Part shown: one piece after another, positions 7,413 to 15,341 of the stretch | Numbering within the stretch: the stretch's first letter is position 1 | Layout: the number at the start of each line of letters is the position of its first letter | NCBI GenBank assembly: GCA_023458875.1 | Contig: JAEWXO010000066.1 | Span: 1 to 62,498, forward strand | Direction of reading: 5' to 3' | Length of the DNA: 62,498 nucleotides | Source of the DNA: Bacillota bacterium | GTDB taxonomy: Bacteria > Bacillota > Clostridia > Oscillospirales > Ruminococcaceae | The notes under the pieces: model-generated | Seen by the model: the letters and a program-made list of their open reading frames with translations, nothing else | What the model was told of the DNA's origin: nothing | The model's database searches: none | Translations under genes and position numbers: made by a program

Positions 7413-8489
7413 TCAATTTACTTTATACTTCTCTAATAAAATATTAGGTATTTCATCTGCATTTTTGAAATCAAATTTTTTATCTACACTGTACTTAAGT
7501 TCAAATAAACTTGATTGCATTGGATTAAACGATGCAAAAGAAGTTAATTTTGCAATTTTATTAATTTCTAAAAGAACATTTTTTTCTAATTTGGGTGATA
7601 GGAAGAAATCCTCAGTAAATGCAAAAACAATATAATTAATTATTTTTAATTTGTCGTTTAAACTACACTTTGATAGTTGTTTAAAGAACTGCCTATAACG
7701 ATGATTGTCTTTTTCTACAAACAACAATATTATACTTTTATTTTGTAATGGTAATATTGCAATTTCTATATGCTTAATCTCATATTTAGGATCAAAATCA
7801 TATAAATTATTTATCTGCGTTCCTTGTAAGTCAACAGGAAGAGCAATAGGTCCTTGAAAAGCGATTGGGACAGTATAATTTAATTCAATATATTCATATA
7901 AGTAAAACTCATCTCCAAAGGATTTTTCAGTCGCCTTTTGAGAATACTTAAAAAGTTTTTCGTAATCATTTAAATCTAATGATCCAACAAATTGTTGAGC
8001 TGATATACTTTTCAACGGAGTGTGATCTATGAGCTGATGTTCAAATTTCCTCTTGTATATTGCCTTTAATGAATTTTTTAAAGCAATTTCTGATAATATC
8101 TTGCCATCTGGCTTTTTGAAATACGCATCTTCATTTTCGTAATGTTGAAAAATGCGTCCATCACATTCTCTGCATATTATATGAAAAGTTCCTGATTCCT
8201 TAATACCCAATTCATCTTTTAAAAAAGGATTATTGATAAGGCTGTTCATTGAATATAATTTGCCATCGACAGCTATATTTTTCAAAGCAAAGGCAGGAAC
8301 TGTATGAGAATTGCACATACCCTTAACTTCTTTTTTGCAATAGTAACATTCACTTAACTTTGCTTTTTCCATACTTTGCTTTTTTATTTTTGAGATTATT
8401 TTTTTTGCCTCTATTTGCTTTTCAATTGATACATTTTCTACTACTCCATGAAGTGATTCTAAGTCTAAAAATTCAAATGTTTCACTCAT
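7413..8489 (-). CDS. HNH-like zinc-binding protein, possible defence effector
   Basis: A 358-residue protein of unknown role. Near the N-terminus it has CYYCKKE, then CNSHTVPAFALK, then ICRECDGRIFQHYE. The spacing CxxC - SHxxP - CxxCD is like an HNH or treble-clef nuclease that recognises an SH in place of HH. The rest (about residues 150-358) is mixed alpha/beta with no motif I know. The ATG at 8489 has GAAAGGAATG upstream and is preferred over the longer frame reaching 8564. It sits between the HD pseudogene and the WYL regulator with short gaps, so it is co-transcribed and probably WYL-controlled. Nuclease activity is inferred only from the cysteine/histidine pattern. Confidence 0.6.
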   Translation of the reverse strand: MSETFEFLDLESLHGVVENVSIEKQIEAKKIISKIKKQSMEKAKLSECYYCKKEVKGMCNSHTVPAFALKNIAVDGKLYSMNSLINNPFLKDELGIKESGTFHIICRECDGRIFQHYENEDAYFKKPDGKILSEIALKNSLKAIYKRKFEHQLIDHTPLKSISAQQFVGSLDLNDYEKLFKYSQKATEKSFGDEFYLYEYIELNYTVPIAFQGPIALPVDLQGTQINNLYDFDPKYEIKHIEIAILPLQNKSIILLFVEKDNHRYRQFFKQLSKCSLNDKLKIINYIVFAFTEDFFLSPKLEKNVLLEINKIAKLTSFASFNPMQSSLFELKYSVDKKFDFKNADEIPNILLEKYKVN

Positions 8490-8491
8490 AA

Positions 8492-9019
8492 TTATATCAT
8501 TCCTTTCTCCAATACAAACACACTCCATGTATCCGTATACTGTAACAACAGCAGCAGCGGACACTCTCTTGTTGCGACAGACTTGTTATCATCAACATAC
8601 TGTCCGTCGTGATACATAATAGCCTGTGTTTCTTCCTCACTTAACGGGAAGCGAGGAAGAATGAAATACAAGCTACGAAGTGGAATACTCATATATGTAA
8701 TTTCTTTGTTCACACTATAAGGTACACTTGGCTCTTCATCTTTTTCGATGACATTCTTTATATACATAGGGTTGTCCGGCATACCGACCTTTCCCAAATC
8801 ATGAAAAAGTGCTGTTATAATGCAGCTGTCGTCACTTATTTAAGGGGCAAGTGCATTTTTTATTTTAAGCATTGTTTCACACACATTAAGAGAATGTTCA
8901 AGCAGACCTCTTTCTTTGCAGAGGTGGAAACGGGAGCTTGCCGGAACTGTTAAATATTCCGTTTCTTCCTCTGCAAATTTACAAAGAGCTTCAAATTCTG
9001 TTCTACTTTCTTTAACGAG
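8492..9019 (-). pseudogene. HD-domain phosphohydrolase, interrupted by one TAA
   Basis: The reading frame covers 176 codons and encodes an HD-domain protein: GLLEHSLNVCETMLKIKNAL, then ALFHDLGKVGMPD, the HD metal site. A single in-frame TAA at 8840-8842 falls between these two blocks, and the rest of the frame is open on both sides. No good start was found upstream of 9019. It is the first gene of the operon with the HNH-like and WYL genes. Readthrough or sequencing error cannot be excluded, but a recent pseudogene is the simplest reading. Confidence 0.7.
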
Positions 9020-9099
9020 CGATTTTATTTTTTATATCTATATATAAACTCGTTCTTGTTAACCCTTTCTGCTACACTATCTATTTATCTAATGAAATT

Positions 9100-9137
9100 A
9101 TTGTACCATAAACCACTGTTTCAAAATCAGGACAATG
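9100..9137 (-). promoter_or_regulatory. Operator-promoter of the HD/HNH/WYL operon
   Basis: On the minus strand CATTGT-N12-ACAGTG (9137-9114) lies eight bases before a -10 TACAAT (9105-9100). The same arrangement with the core GATTTTGA occurs at 27189-27225 and 9933-9969. The palindrome covers the place of the -35 box. Confidence 0.6.
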
Positions 9138-9244
9138 AGATTTTTTTCTACTATAAAAGTCAGAAGAACCAGATATTCTTATCCTGTATTTATAATTCTA
9201 TGAGCTGAATTTTGTTTGCATATGTGACAAACTCCGGCAGTCAA

Positions 9245-9380
9245 TTATTCCTCTACCCTATCACTTATAGCCTTGCCATCACCTGAAACAACATAGTTTA
9301 TTTCTTCACTTGTCGAATGATTATGTATACAGATTGAACCACCCTTGCGTATCCGGCAAGATATCATCTTACCTTTTTAA
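9245..9380 (-). pseudogene. Cupin-domain gene fragment
   Basis: The minus strand encodes RIRKGGSICIHNHSTSEEIN followed by YVVSGDGKAISDRVEE and a stop, matching the first metal-binding motif of a cupin (GxxxxHxHxxxxE). Only about 45 codons are present and there is no second motif, so it is a fragment. The 9020-9244 stretch shows nothing else apart from the operator above. Confidence 0.5.
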
Positions 9381-9381
9381 T

Positions 9382-9888
9382 TCAATCTCCAAGAAATCCT
9401 GCTTTCGGATTGAAACATATATTAAAATTATATCCTCTTGTATTCATATCTTTAAGCTTGATAAGAAGCAACTCATGAGGAACGCAAAGACAGCTTGCAA
9501 GTTGTTCACTAATATAATTATAATTCATGTTACGCTCGATCTCATCATCACTTATTATATAGTTCGCTGCAAAGATATTTGCTTCGATCTCATACTTGGA
9601 GTTCATATTATAAAGACTATGTTCCTTAAAAGTTGATACAGCGTAGTGCCTGTGTAAAAAATGGTGACCGAGTTCATGAAAGAGAACCATTTTTTCCATA
9701 TATTCATCGAGTTCTTTATCAAGAAATATAAATGGACATCGTTCCTGAACAGTGTACATTCCTTTCATATTATCAAAGCTTCTATGTACAATCGTAATGT
9801 TACACATCTCAGCAATTTCAAATGGATCATCTGTACGAAATTTTCTCTTCATTTTATTAACGAACCCGTAAATCTCATATGTAACCAT
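9382..9888 (-). CDS. ImmA/IrrE-family metallopeptidase
   Basis: A 168-residue zinc protease with the active-site helix VLFHELGHHFLHR (about residues 87-99) and the downstream EIEANIFAANYI segment that supplies the third ligand. In ICEBs1 and related elements ImmA cleaves the repressor ImmR after an SOS or cell-density signal and so induces excision. Here it lies directly downstream of an XRE repressor gene on the same strand, the same pairing. It also has its own operator-like promoter in the 86-base gap (9933-9969), so it can be expressed apart from the repressor. All zinc residues are present. Confidence 0.88.
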   Translation of the reverse strand: MVTYEIYGFVNKMKRKFRTDDPFEIAEMCNITIVHRSFDNMKGMYTVQERCPFIFLDKELDEYMEKMVLFHELGHHFLHRHYAVSTFKEHSLYNMNSKYEIEANIFAANYIISDDEIERNMNYNYISEQLASCLCVPHELLLIKLKDMNTRGYNFNICFNPKAGFLGD

Positions 9889-9932
9889 ATCTCACCAACC
9901 TTTCGTTTGCATAGGTTTATATTCTTATCTAT

Positions 9933-9969
9933 ATTGTATCACAACTGATGTTTCAAAATCGGGACAATG
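9933..9969 (-). promoter_or_regulatory. Operator-promoter upstream of immA-like gene
   Basis: CATTGT-N12-ACATCA (the second half is degenerate) with the core CGATTTTGAAACA lies seven bases before TACAAT (9938-9933). It is the weaker third copy of the motif at 9100-9137 and 27189-27225. Confidence 0.5.
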
Positions 9970-9974
9970 AAAAA

Positions 9975-10412
9975 TCAATCTTCAGTTTTGTTCTCATCAT
10001 TATCCTGGTCATCTTTAAGATACTTCTTCGGGGTGTACTTCTTATTTATAATTTTTGCTCTCCAATAAGCTTCCTGAAGTGCTTCCATTACATTAGCCTT
10101 ATCCTTATCAGAAATATCTCCTCCTGCAAATAAAGCGTTCGCATTTTCTATCAGTTTTTCAGCAGCAGCCTTACCTTTTGTCCCGTGCTTTTCCTTTGCT
10201 TCAAGAACAAAATGTTCGTTATCTGTCACAAGGTCATTAACATCAACATCAAGAGCATAAGCTATCTTTGTCAGGGTATCTATCTTAGGTGTTCGTGTAC
10301 CCATTTCATAATTCTGAAGAGCACGACTTGTTATACCAATTTTATTAGCGAGTTCTACCTGAGTAAGTCCATTGAGTTTTCTTAATCGAGCAATTTTATC
10401 TTTGAGTTCCAT
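9975..10412 (-). CDS. XRE-family repressor (ImmR-like) of the ICE
   Basis: A 145-residue DNA-binding protein with a canonical Cro/CI helix-turn-helix at residues about 5-58 (LRKLNGLTQVELANKIGIT, then LQNYEMGTRTPKIDTL). The C-terminal part is helical and charged and probably carries dimerisation and ImmA-contact surfaces. It is divergent from the sigma-like/mobilization genes across a 192-base region with four GTTCGT-type boxes around a consensus promoter, so it is the likely repressor of the transfer genes. Its pairing with the ImmA-like protease supports an inducible lysogeny-like switch. Confidence 0.88.
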   Translation of the reverse strand: MELKDKIARLRKLNGLTQVELANKIGITSRALQNYEMGTRTPKIDTLTKIAYALDVDVNDLVTDNEHFVLEAKEKHGTKGKAAAEKLIENANALFAGGDISDKDKANVMEALQEAYWRAKIINKKYTPKKYLKDDQDNDENKTED

Positions 10413-10432
10413 AGTATCCTCCGTTCATTTCT

Positions 10433-10547
10433 ATACGTTCGTATCAGACGAACAAATTTTGAAATTCATATTGACATTTACGATTTTTGAAAGTATAATA
10501 AAATTTGTAATAGTGTTCGTGTTTATTATAGCATTACATGTTCGTAT
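10433..10547. promoter_or_regulatory. Cluster of GTTCGT/ACGAAC repressor boxes
   Basis: Four copies of the hexamer lie in the divergent intergenic region: ATACGTTCGTAT (10433-10444, palindromic), CAGACGAAC (10445-10453), TGTTCGTG (10514-10521) and ATGTTCGTAT (10538-10547). They flank the consensus promoter at 10471-10499 and the start region of the XRE gene, as expected for operators of the XRE repressor. Confidence 0.65.
10471..10499 (+). promoter_or_regulatory. Perfect consensus sigma-70 promoter of the mobilization genes
   Basis: TTGACA (10471-10476), 17 bases, TATAAT (10494-10499). It points right, 105 bases before the sigma-like gene, with GTTCGT boxes on both sides. A fully consensus promoter implies tight repression in the integrated state. 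Confidence 0.85.
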
Positions 10548-10604
10548 TGTCAATAAGTTTATGGAAATTTATTTTTAATATATTTAGAAAAAGGAGGTAA
10601 GCTG

Positions 10605-11120
10605 ATGCAATATAACGAAGTAGTTTGTGATAATAACAAAGTAAAAGCTGTGAAGTCTTTATTGAAATTATATCGTAAAGTTCTTCACAGCGTGAACAAT
10701 CATCTTGTTTATCTGGATGAAGAGATTTACGTGAGCAGTCGTAAGCACCTGTCAGATATTGTTGACGGTCTGTTGATCTTTGAAACACATACTGAAGAAC
10801 AGAATTTTTATGAAAGAGTAACTGCATATCACGAAAATCTTGAATTACTCAAGCTTCTTGAAAAGGCCGTCGTAATGGTCAAGGACTATCCGGATAACGG
10901 GAAAACTTATTATGCTATTCTGGACAGGCTTTATTTTGATAACTTTAACTACAGCAATGAAGAAGTTATGTCAATTCTTGAAATATCAAGATCAACATAT
11001 TTTCGCTTTCTGAAGAAAGCTTACATTTGCTTTTACAATCATCTTATAGGAGTTCTGAGGTATGAAAACAAACCGTTTAATGAGAACATACTGACAGATG
11101 ATTATGATGATTGTCAATGA
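10605..11120 (+). CDS. Sigma-like/ArpU-like DNA-binding protein
   Basis: A 171-residue helical protein with a C-terminal sigma region-4-like helix-turn-helix (YFDNFNYSNEEVMSILEIS, then STYFRFLKKA). Proteins of this kind occur just before mobC in Tn1549-like elements and resemble phage ArpU-type late regulators. The ATG follows AAAGGAGGTAAGCTG, a strong ribosome site. It is the first gene after the consensus promoter and its ImmR-like boxes. It may activate the relaxase or the conjugation operon; that role is inferred from position. Confidence 0.72.
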   Translation: MQYNEVVCDNNKVKAVKSLLKLYRKVLHSVNNHLVYLDEEIYVSSRKHLSDIVDGLLIFETHTEEQNFYERVTAYHENLELLKLLEKAVVMVKDYPDNGKTYYAILDRLYFDNFNYSNEEVMSILEISRSTYFRFLKKAYICFYNHLIGVLRYENKPFNENILTDDYDDCQ

Positions 11121-11160
11121 AAAGGCTATTTTTAAAACTACAGTCTTAGAAAAAGCTATC

Positions 11161-11335
11161 AAGTCCTTCGGGACGGGTTTGAGTTGACAGCAAGCATAGC
11201 CAATGTGGCCACACTTCTGTATTTTCAGAGAAAATACAATCGTTCACATTGACGCATTTCAGAAATTCCTGTACAACAGAAAACTTCTGAAATTGCTTGT
11301 TGGGACTATTCCCAAACCCTTTTTAAAGGCAGTGC
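11161..11335 (+). other. oriT: Probable origin of transfer (oriT)
   Basis: The 266-base gap before mobC has no gene but a series of inverted repeats: GTATTTTC-AGA-GAAAATAC (11219-11237), ATTTCAGAA/TTCTGAAAT (11256-11264 and 11285-11293) and TTGGG-ACTATT-CCCAA (11300-11315), plus GGGTTTG near 11176 matching CAAACCC near 11313. Such a repeat array beside mobC and a MOBP relaxase is the usual place of oriT. The nick base cannot be fixed from sequence alone. Confidence 0.6.
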
Positions 11336-11386
11336 AGCCTTATTAATTATAGGCACAAATAATATTTGTAAAGGAGATGTATCTCA

Positions 11387-11728
11387 ATGTCAAACAGAAT
11401 AAGAAACCGTCTTGTAAGATTTTTTCTTGATGAGCAGGAATATTGCATAATCAGAGATAAAATGAAGGATATGAACATCTCTAATATGTCTTTATATTTA
11501 CGAAAAATGGCGCTTGAAGGTCTGATAATAAAAATCGATCTTTCTGATTTTGCAGCAACCTGTGCAGATATAAAAAAGATCTCCGACAACATTAATCAGA
11601 TAGCCAAAAGAGTAAACTCAACGAATCATATCTACACTGATGATATAAATATGATTCGAAACAAACAGGAGGATATATGGCAATTACTAAACTCCATCCT
11701 ATCTCAAGTACGCTCGGAAAAGCCTTAG
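11387..11728 (+). CDS. mobC: MobC-like relaxosome accessory protein
   Basis: A 113-residue protein with an N-terminal ribbon-helix-helix-like segment (NRLVRFFLDEQEYCIIRDKM, then SNMSLYLRKMALEG) and a C-terminal helix (ISDNINQIAKRVNST), the order seen in the MobC family. It helps the relaxase open oriT. AAAGGAG lies nine bases before the ATG. Its last 52 bases overlap the relaxase start in another frame, so the two are translationally coupled. It directly follows the probable oriT. Confidence 0.85.
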   Translation: MSNRIRNRLVRFFLDEQEYCIIRDKMKDMNISNMSLYLRKMALEGLIIKIDLSDFAATCADIKKISDNINQIAKRVNSTNHIYTDDINMIRNKQEDIWQLLNSILSQVRSEKP

Positions 11729-13035
11729 ATTATATCTCAAATACTGAAAAAACAGATGAAGGAATACTCGTTTCCGGATATGCCTGCACACCTGAAACAG
11801 CATATCCGGAATTTGAGATAGCCAGAGAAAATGCGATGAAAAACAATGGATATCTTGCCTTTCATCTTATTCAGTCATTTGCTCCTGGTGAGGTTGATTT
11901 TGAAACGGCACATAAAATAGGAATTGAGCTTGCCGACAAAGTATTCAAAGGAGATTTTCAGTATATCTGTGCTACGCATATTGACAAAGGTCACTACCAT
12001 AATCATATTATTTCAAACTCAGTCAGTTTCAAGACAAATAAAAAATATCACTCTACCCCTAGTAATATTTATTATCTCAGAAGGCAGAGTGATATGATCT
12101 GTAAAGAGTATGGATTATCTGTAATAAAAGAACCGAAAGAACGAGGAAAATCTCATTATGAACGTACTCTTGAAAAGAAAGGTCAGAGCTGGAAGGTGCT
12201 ACTACGTCAGACGATTGACAGGGCTATTCTACAGGCAAAGGACTGGGATGAGTTTTTGCTGATCATGCAGAGAGAAAAATATGAGGTCAAGCCTGGTAAG
12301 TACATTTCTTTCAGAGCTGAAGGTCAGGAAAGATTTACGAGAGCAAAGACGATTGGGAATGATTATACTGAGGAGAATATTCGCAGCAGAATAGCCGGAG
12401 GAGGTAGGCGTGTTCCCGATGAAAAGTCTGTACTCAGGAATAATCTTATCATTGATATTGAGAACAGTATCAAGATTCAACAGTCAAAAGGTTATGAGCA
12501 ATGGGCGAAAAGATTTAATCTCAAAGTTGTGGCTGATACAGTCAACTATCTTACGGAACATAATATGCTTGACCTGAATGTTATGGACGATAAAATTGCT
12601 GAGTTATCATCGAAGCATGACGGTTCACGGGAACAACTCAAAGCTATGGACAAGAAGATAAAGCTGATCGAGGAGCAGATACATGAGATTGAAGTTTATC
12701 GCAAGTCAAAGCCTGTTGTTGACGGATTGAACAAGGTTATTTTCAAAGAACGATACAAACGGGAACACGAATCAAATTTTATTCTGTTCAACTCGGCTGA
12801 GAAGCAGATTAAGAAATGGTTTGGCGATGGGAAACTGCCGCTTATAAAGTCACTTAGAGCCGAGCAGAACGCCCTCCGAGAGCAAGGAGACAAGCTTAAA
12901 TTTGCTGTGGACGGAGAGAAGCCGGAGCTTGATGAGATGAAGAATATGAGACGTAATGTTGAGGTCTTTCTCAGACTGGATGATGCGGCTCAAAGGGAGC
13001 AGCACAGGAAGAAAAGGTCGGGAGAGTTGGAATAA
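11677..13035 (+). CDS. MOBP-type relaxase/mobilization nuclease
   Basis: A 452-residue relaxase that nicks oriT and pilots the single strand during conjugation. The catalytic domain is N-terminal, with Tyr19 in LDYISNTEK as the likely nucleophile and the metal-binding motif HIDKGHYHNH at residues 101-110. Conserved blocks FETAHKIGIELADKVF and YHSTPSNIYYLRRQSD surround it. The C-terminal half is a long charged coiled-coil region. The start has AGGAGG upstream inside mobC. It ends at a bidirectional terminator shared with the converging defence operon. All key residues are intact. Confidence 0.92.
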   Translation: MAITKLHPISSTLGKALDYISNTEKTDEGILVSGYACTPETAYPEFEIARENAMKNNGYLAFHLIQSFAPGEVDFETAHKIGIELADKVFKGDFQYICATHIDKGHYHNHIISNSVSFKTNKKYHSTPSNIYYLRRQSDMICKEYGLSVIKEPKERGKSHYERTLEKKGQSWKVLLRQTIDRAILQAKDWDEFLLIMQREKYEVKPGKYISFRAEGQERFTRAKTIGNDYTEENIRSRIAGGGRRVPDEKSVLRNNLIIDIENSIKIQQSKGYEQWAKRFNLKVVADTVNYLTEHNMLDLNVMDDKIAELSSKHDGSREQLKAMDKKIKLIEEQIHEIEVYRKSKPVVDGLNKVIFKERYKREHESNFILFNSAEKQIKKWFGDGKLPLIKSLRAEQNALREQGDKLKFAVDGEKPELDEMKNMRRNVEVFLRLDDAAQREQHRKKRSGELE

Positions 13036-13076
13036 TAAAAGGTGCAGAGATTTTGTTCTCTGCACCTTTTATTATA
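13032..13076. terminator. Bidirectional terminator between relaxase and defence operon
   Basis: AAAAGGTGCAGAGA (13037-13050) pairs perfectly with TCTCTGCACCTTTT (13057-13070), with A/T runs on both sides. It serves the rightward relaxase and the leftward ten-gene operon, whose last stop overlaps it. Confidence 0.9.
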
Positions 13077-13773
13077 TGGAAGAATAATACTGTTCTAATC
13101 TTAATTTGCACTGTTTTTCTATTCTTAAAAGATATTGTTTATCGAACTCTGAGAACAACAAACCATTAAACATTACTGAATCAGTAGTTTTGTCATACGA
13201 TATGAAACTCTTATTGCTCAAGACTTTTATCGGATATCTAAGTATTGTTGCTCTTGCAGTTTGTCGGTTATTAGGTTTTTTTATGAAAACACTATTTTGC
13301 TTTTCAACTACAAGAGATTTTTTAACACGATCATTATAATATTCAAGAAAGAAATCTATAATATAATCTAATTTTACATTCTTATTCTCTGAATTATTAT
13401 TTAAAAGAGCAAGCAACAGAATCGGTTTATATGAATAAGACATATTCATACTTAGTAACTCTTTTTCAAATGCACCATACAATGGATTATAAGATAATGT
13501 ACTATTACAAAAATTTATAACATCTTCTTTCATGAATACTGGAATTACTGATACTGGATTTAGTTCACCAGTTTGTATTGCAACCATTATTCTGTCCAAA
13601 GAAATACCATAATCTCGTTCTATATCTGATATTAACAATCTATCCGGATTACTTGCATTCTCCTGAATTAATTGAGCTTCTTCTGACTGACACTTTAATG
13701 CTTTCAAAAGTGATATTGGATCATTAAAATCATTTTCAGAAAAATCCTCTATATATAAGTTTTTGCCTTTCAT
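13072..13773 (-). CDS. Unknown protein, last gene of the sulfur-modification operon
   Basis: A 233-residue cytoplasmic protein that I cannot assign. The middle has SYSYKPILLLALLNNN and then IIDFFLEYYNDR and VVEKQNSVFIK, a block of the kind found as accessory domains near restriction helicases. Residues about 14-27 (NDFNDPISLLKALK) resemble the tail of the preceding gene product (NDPLLLLKKLK), possibly a shared docking segment. The start follows GGGGTG. A 17-base gap separates it from the upstream gene, so it belongs to the same transcript. It is probably a restriction or regulatory subunit; this is inferred only from context. Confidence 0.55.
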   Translation of the reverse strand: MKGKNLYIEDFSENDFNDPISLLKALKCQSEEAQLIQENASNPDRLLISDIERDYGISLDRIMVAIQTGELNPVSVIPVFMKEDVINFCNSTLSYNPLYGAFEKELLSMNMSYSYKPILLLALLNNNSENKNVKLDYIIDFFLEYYNDRVKKSLVVEKQNSVFIKKPNNRQTARATILRYPIKVLSNKSFISYDKTTDSVMFNGLLFSEFDKQYLLRIEKQCKLRLEQYYSSI

Positions 13774-13790
13774 ACATCAATCACCCCAGA

Positions 13791-14771
13791 TCAAGTAATT
13801 CCTTTATATTCTTTTAACTTTTTTAATAGAAGCAGTGGATCATTAAGCAAGTCAAAATCTTCATTACTTTTGTAACTCAATTCTGTAAAGTTGTACGACT
13901 CATCTTCTTGTTGGTTTAATGATTCTTCCAGTGCTTTCTCGGATTCAAACAGAATTTCTAAAGAATTAACTGGATTTTTCTTTATAGTAGACAAGTCATC
14001 AAAGCACTCGTCAACTAACAGTAAATAGTGCTCATACTCGGATACATAGTCATCAACTTCATCTATCAATTCTGATGGAATACTTGCGATAAAGTCATTG
14101 ATGTTTAAATATCTGTTATCCTCAAAAAGATTATCATCAAGAGAATATGTCTCTATAAGTTTTTCCGAAGAAGCAACTGAATTAAAGAAACAATATTTTA
14201 AAGAGTCTATCATAGTAAGATACCCAAAATATAACTCCTGAAAATCATCAGAGATGTTTCTATATAAGAAAATATTAAACAGAAATTCTGTTCTAATATT
14301 TTTTGTAATTAAAGGTGATATCATGCAATCTCTTTCTGAATTAAGCAAAGAACAACCAATTCTAATTCCTCCTTTATTGATAAAAACGAAAGAATTAAAA
14401 CCGTCAAAAGCTTTATTTATTACCTTCATAAATAGAATTGAATTATATAACTCATTGCGGAAATCATCTATATAAGCGACAATTATACGACATTCTACAT
14501 TTTTTTTGCTGTTTTCTATGCAAGTATGCTTGTAGGAATAAATATTCTCTTTAAAACTATCAATAAAGTCTCGTTCCATCTTTGTATAAGTTTCATTCGG
14601 ATCACCATCAATATAGATTATTTTATGAAAAGAATCAGTTGTAATATGATCATTTTCCGGCAAGAGGAAGCTTGATTGCAAAAAATCTGTAATAGGTTTA
14701 GAACTATAACTTGATAGCAAATCCCAAAATAATTCAGCAAACAAAGTTTCATCTTGATACAAATTACTCAC
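13791..14771 (-). CDS. Unknown acidic protein of the defence operon
   Basis: A 326-residue acidic protein with no motif I recognise. It begins with a GTG codon placed directly after the stop of the gene before it, so translation is coupled. The body is alpha/beta with a strand-rich part (IVAYIDDFRNELYNSILFM, then FVFINKGGIRIGCSLL), and the tail ends NDPLLLLKKLKEYKGIT, similar to the start of the next protein. It is one of three unassigned genes after the DndD-like ATPase; together they may form the effector or target-selection part of the system. Confidence 0.5.
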   Translation of the reverse strand: MSNLYQDETLFAELFWDLLSSYSSKPITDFLQSSFLLPENDHITTDSFHKIIYIDGDPNETYTKMERDFIDSFKENIYSYKHTCIENSKKNVECRIIVAYIDDFRNELYNSILFMKVINKAFDGFNSFVFINKGGIRIGCSLLNSERDCMISPLITKNIRTEFLFNIFLYRNISDDFQELYFGYLTMIDSLKYCFFNSVASSEKLIETYSLDDNLFEDNRYLNINDFIASIPSELIDEVDDYVSEYEHYLLLVDECFDDLSTIKKNPVNSLEILFESEKALEESLNQQEDESYNFTELSYKSNEDFDLLNDPLLLLKKLKEYKGIT

Positions 14772-15326
14772 CTACTTACTTAATATTAGATTTATAGCCC
14801 GCTCAAGTGCCTCACCGTCCTGTGAATCGTAAAAATTTTTAGAGAATTCATACATTTTTCTTAAATAATCTTCATCATCGATACAAGCATCAACAAACTC
14901 CTCGTGTAATACTTCTAAGCCGCCTAAAAAATAAGAATTAAATATGGCCATATTTTCTTCAATAAGCTTTTTATTTTCCTCTTTTTCCTCTGACAGATTA
15001 AACGCTCTATAGACACGCTTATCCCTATCTGGTTCAGACTCATCGTCAACAAGCATTAATATCTGATATATAAACTTTAACTTTGAACTATTCTTATTTA
15101 TTACTTCTGAAAGCATACCAGCGTTACCAATAATGCTATTATCAATTACACCCTTACGGTTATATTGATACCCAATCAATGGACACACAATATATGCATC
15201 GATATACGCATTGAAAATCTTAAAATTGTCGTGTTCTGCTCTGTCAGGAACATTTCCAGGTAATACGCATAAGTCCTTCCAAAAGTTTGCGTGCTTACCC
15301 GTTATTTTAAAATCCTTATCAAACAT
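14772..15326 (-). CDS. Unknown small helical protein of the defence operon
   Basis: A 184-residue protein, mostly helical and acidic, with no known motif. GGAGGTG lies seven bases before the ATG and only 15 bases separate it from the DndD-like gene, so it is part of the operon. Blocks such as FNAYIDAYIVCPLIGYQYN and the C-terminal DGEALERAINLILSK suggest a compact adaptor-like fold. It may be a partner subunit of the ATPase; no function is claimed. Confidence 0.5.
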   Translation of the reverse strand: MFDKDFKITGKHANFWKDLCVLPGNVPDRAEHDNFKIFNAYIDAYIVCPLIGYQYNRKGVIDNSIIGNAGMLSEVINKNSSKLKFIYQILMLVDDESEPDRDKRVYRAFNLSEEKEENKKLIEENMAIFNSYFLGGLEVLHEEFVDACIDDEDYLRKMYEFSKNFYDSQDGEALERAINLILSK

Positions 15327-15341
15327 TTTTCACACCTCCGC

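Noticed and set aside
9948..10133. Hydrophobic plus-strand ORF opposite the XRE gene
   Set aside because: It is antisense to the XRE coding sequence, its composition reflects the opposite strand, and no start signal was seen.
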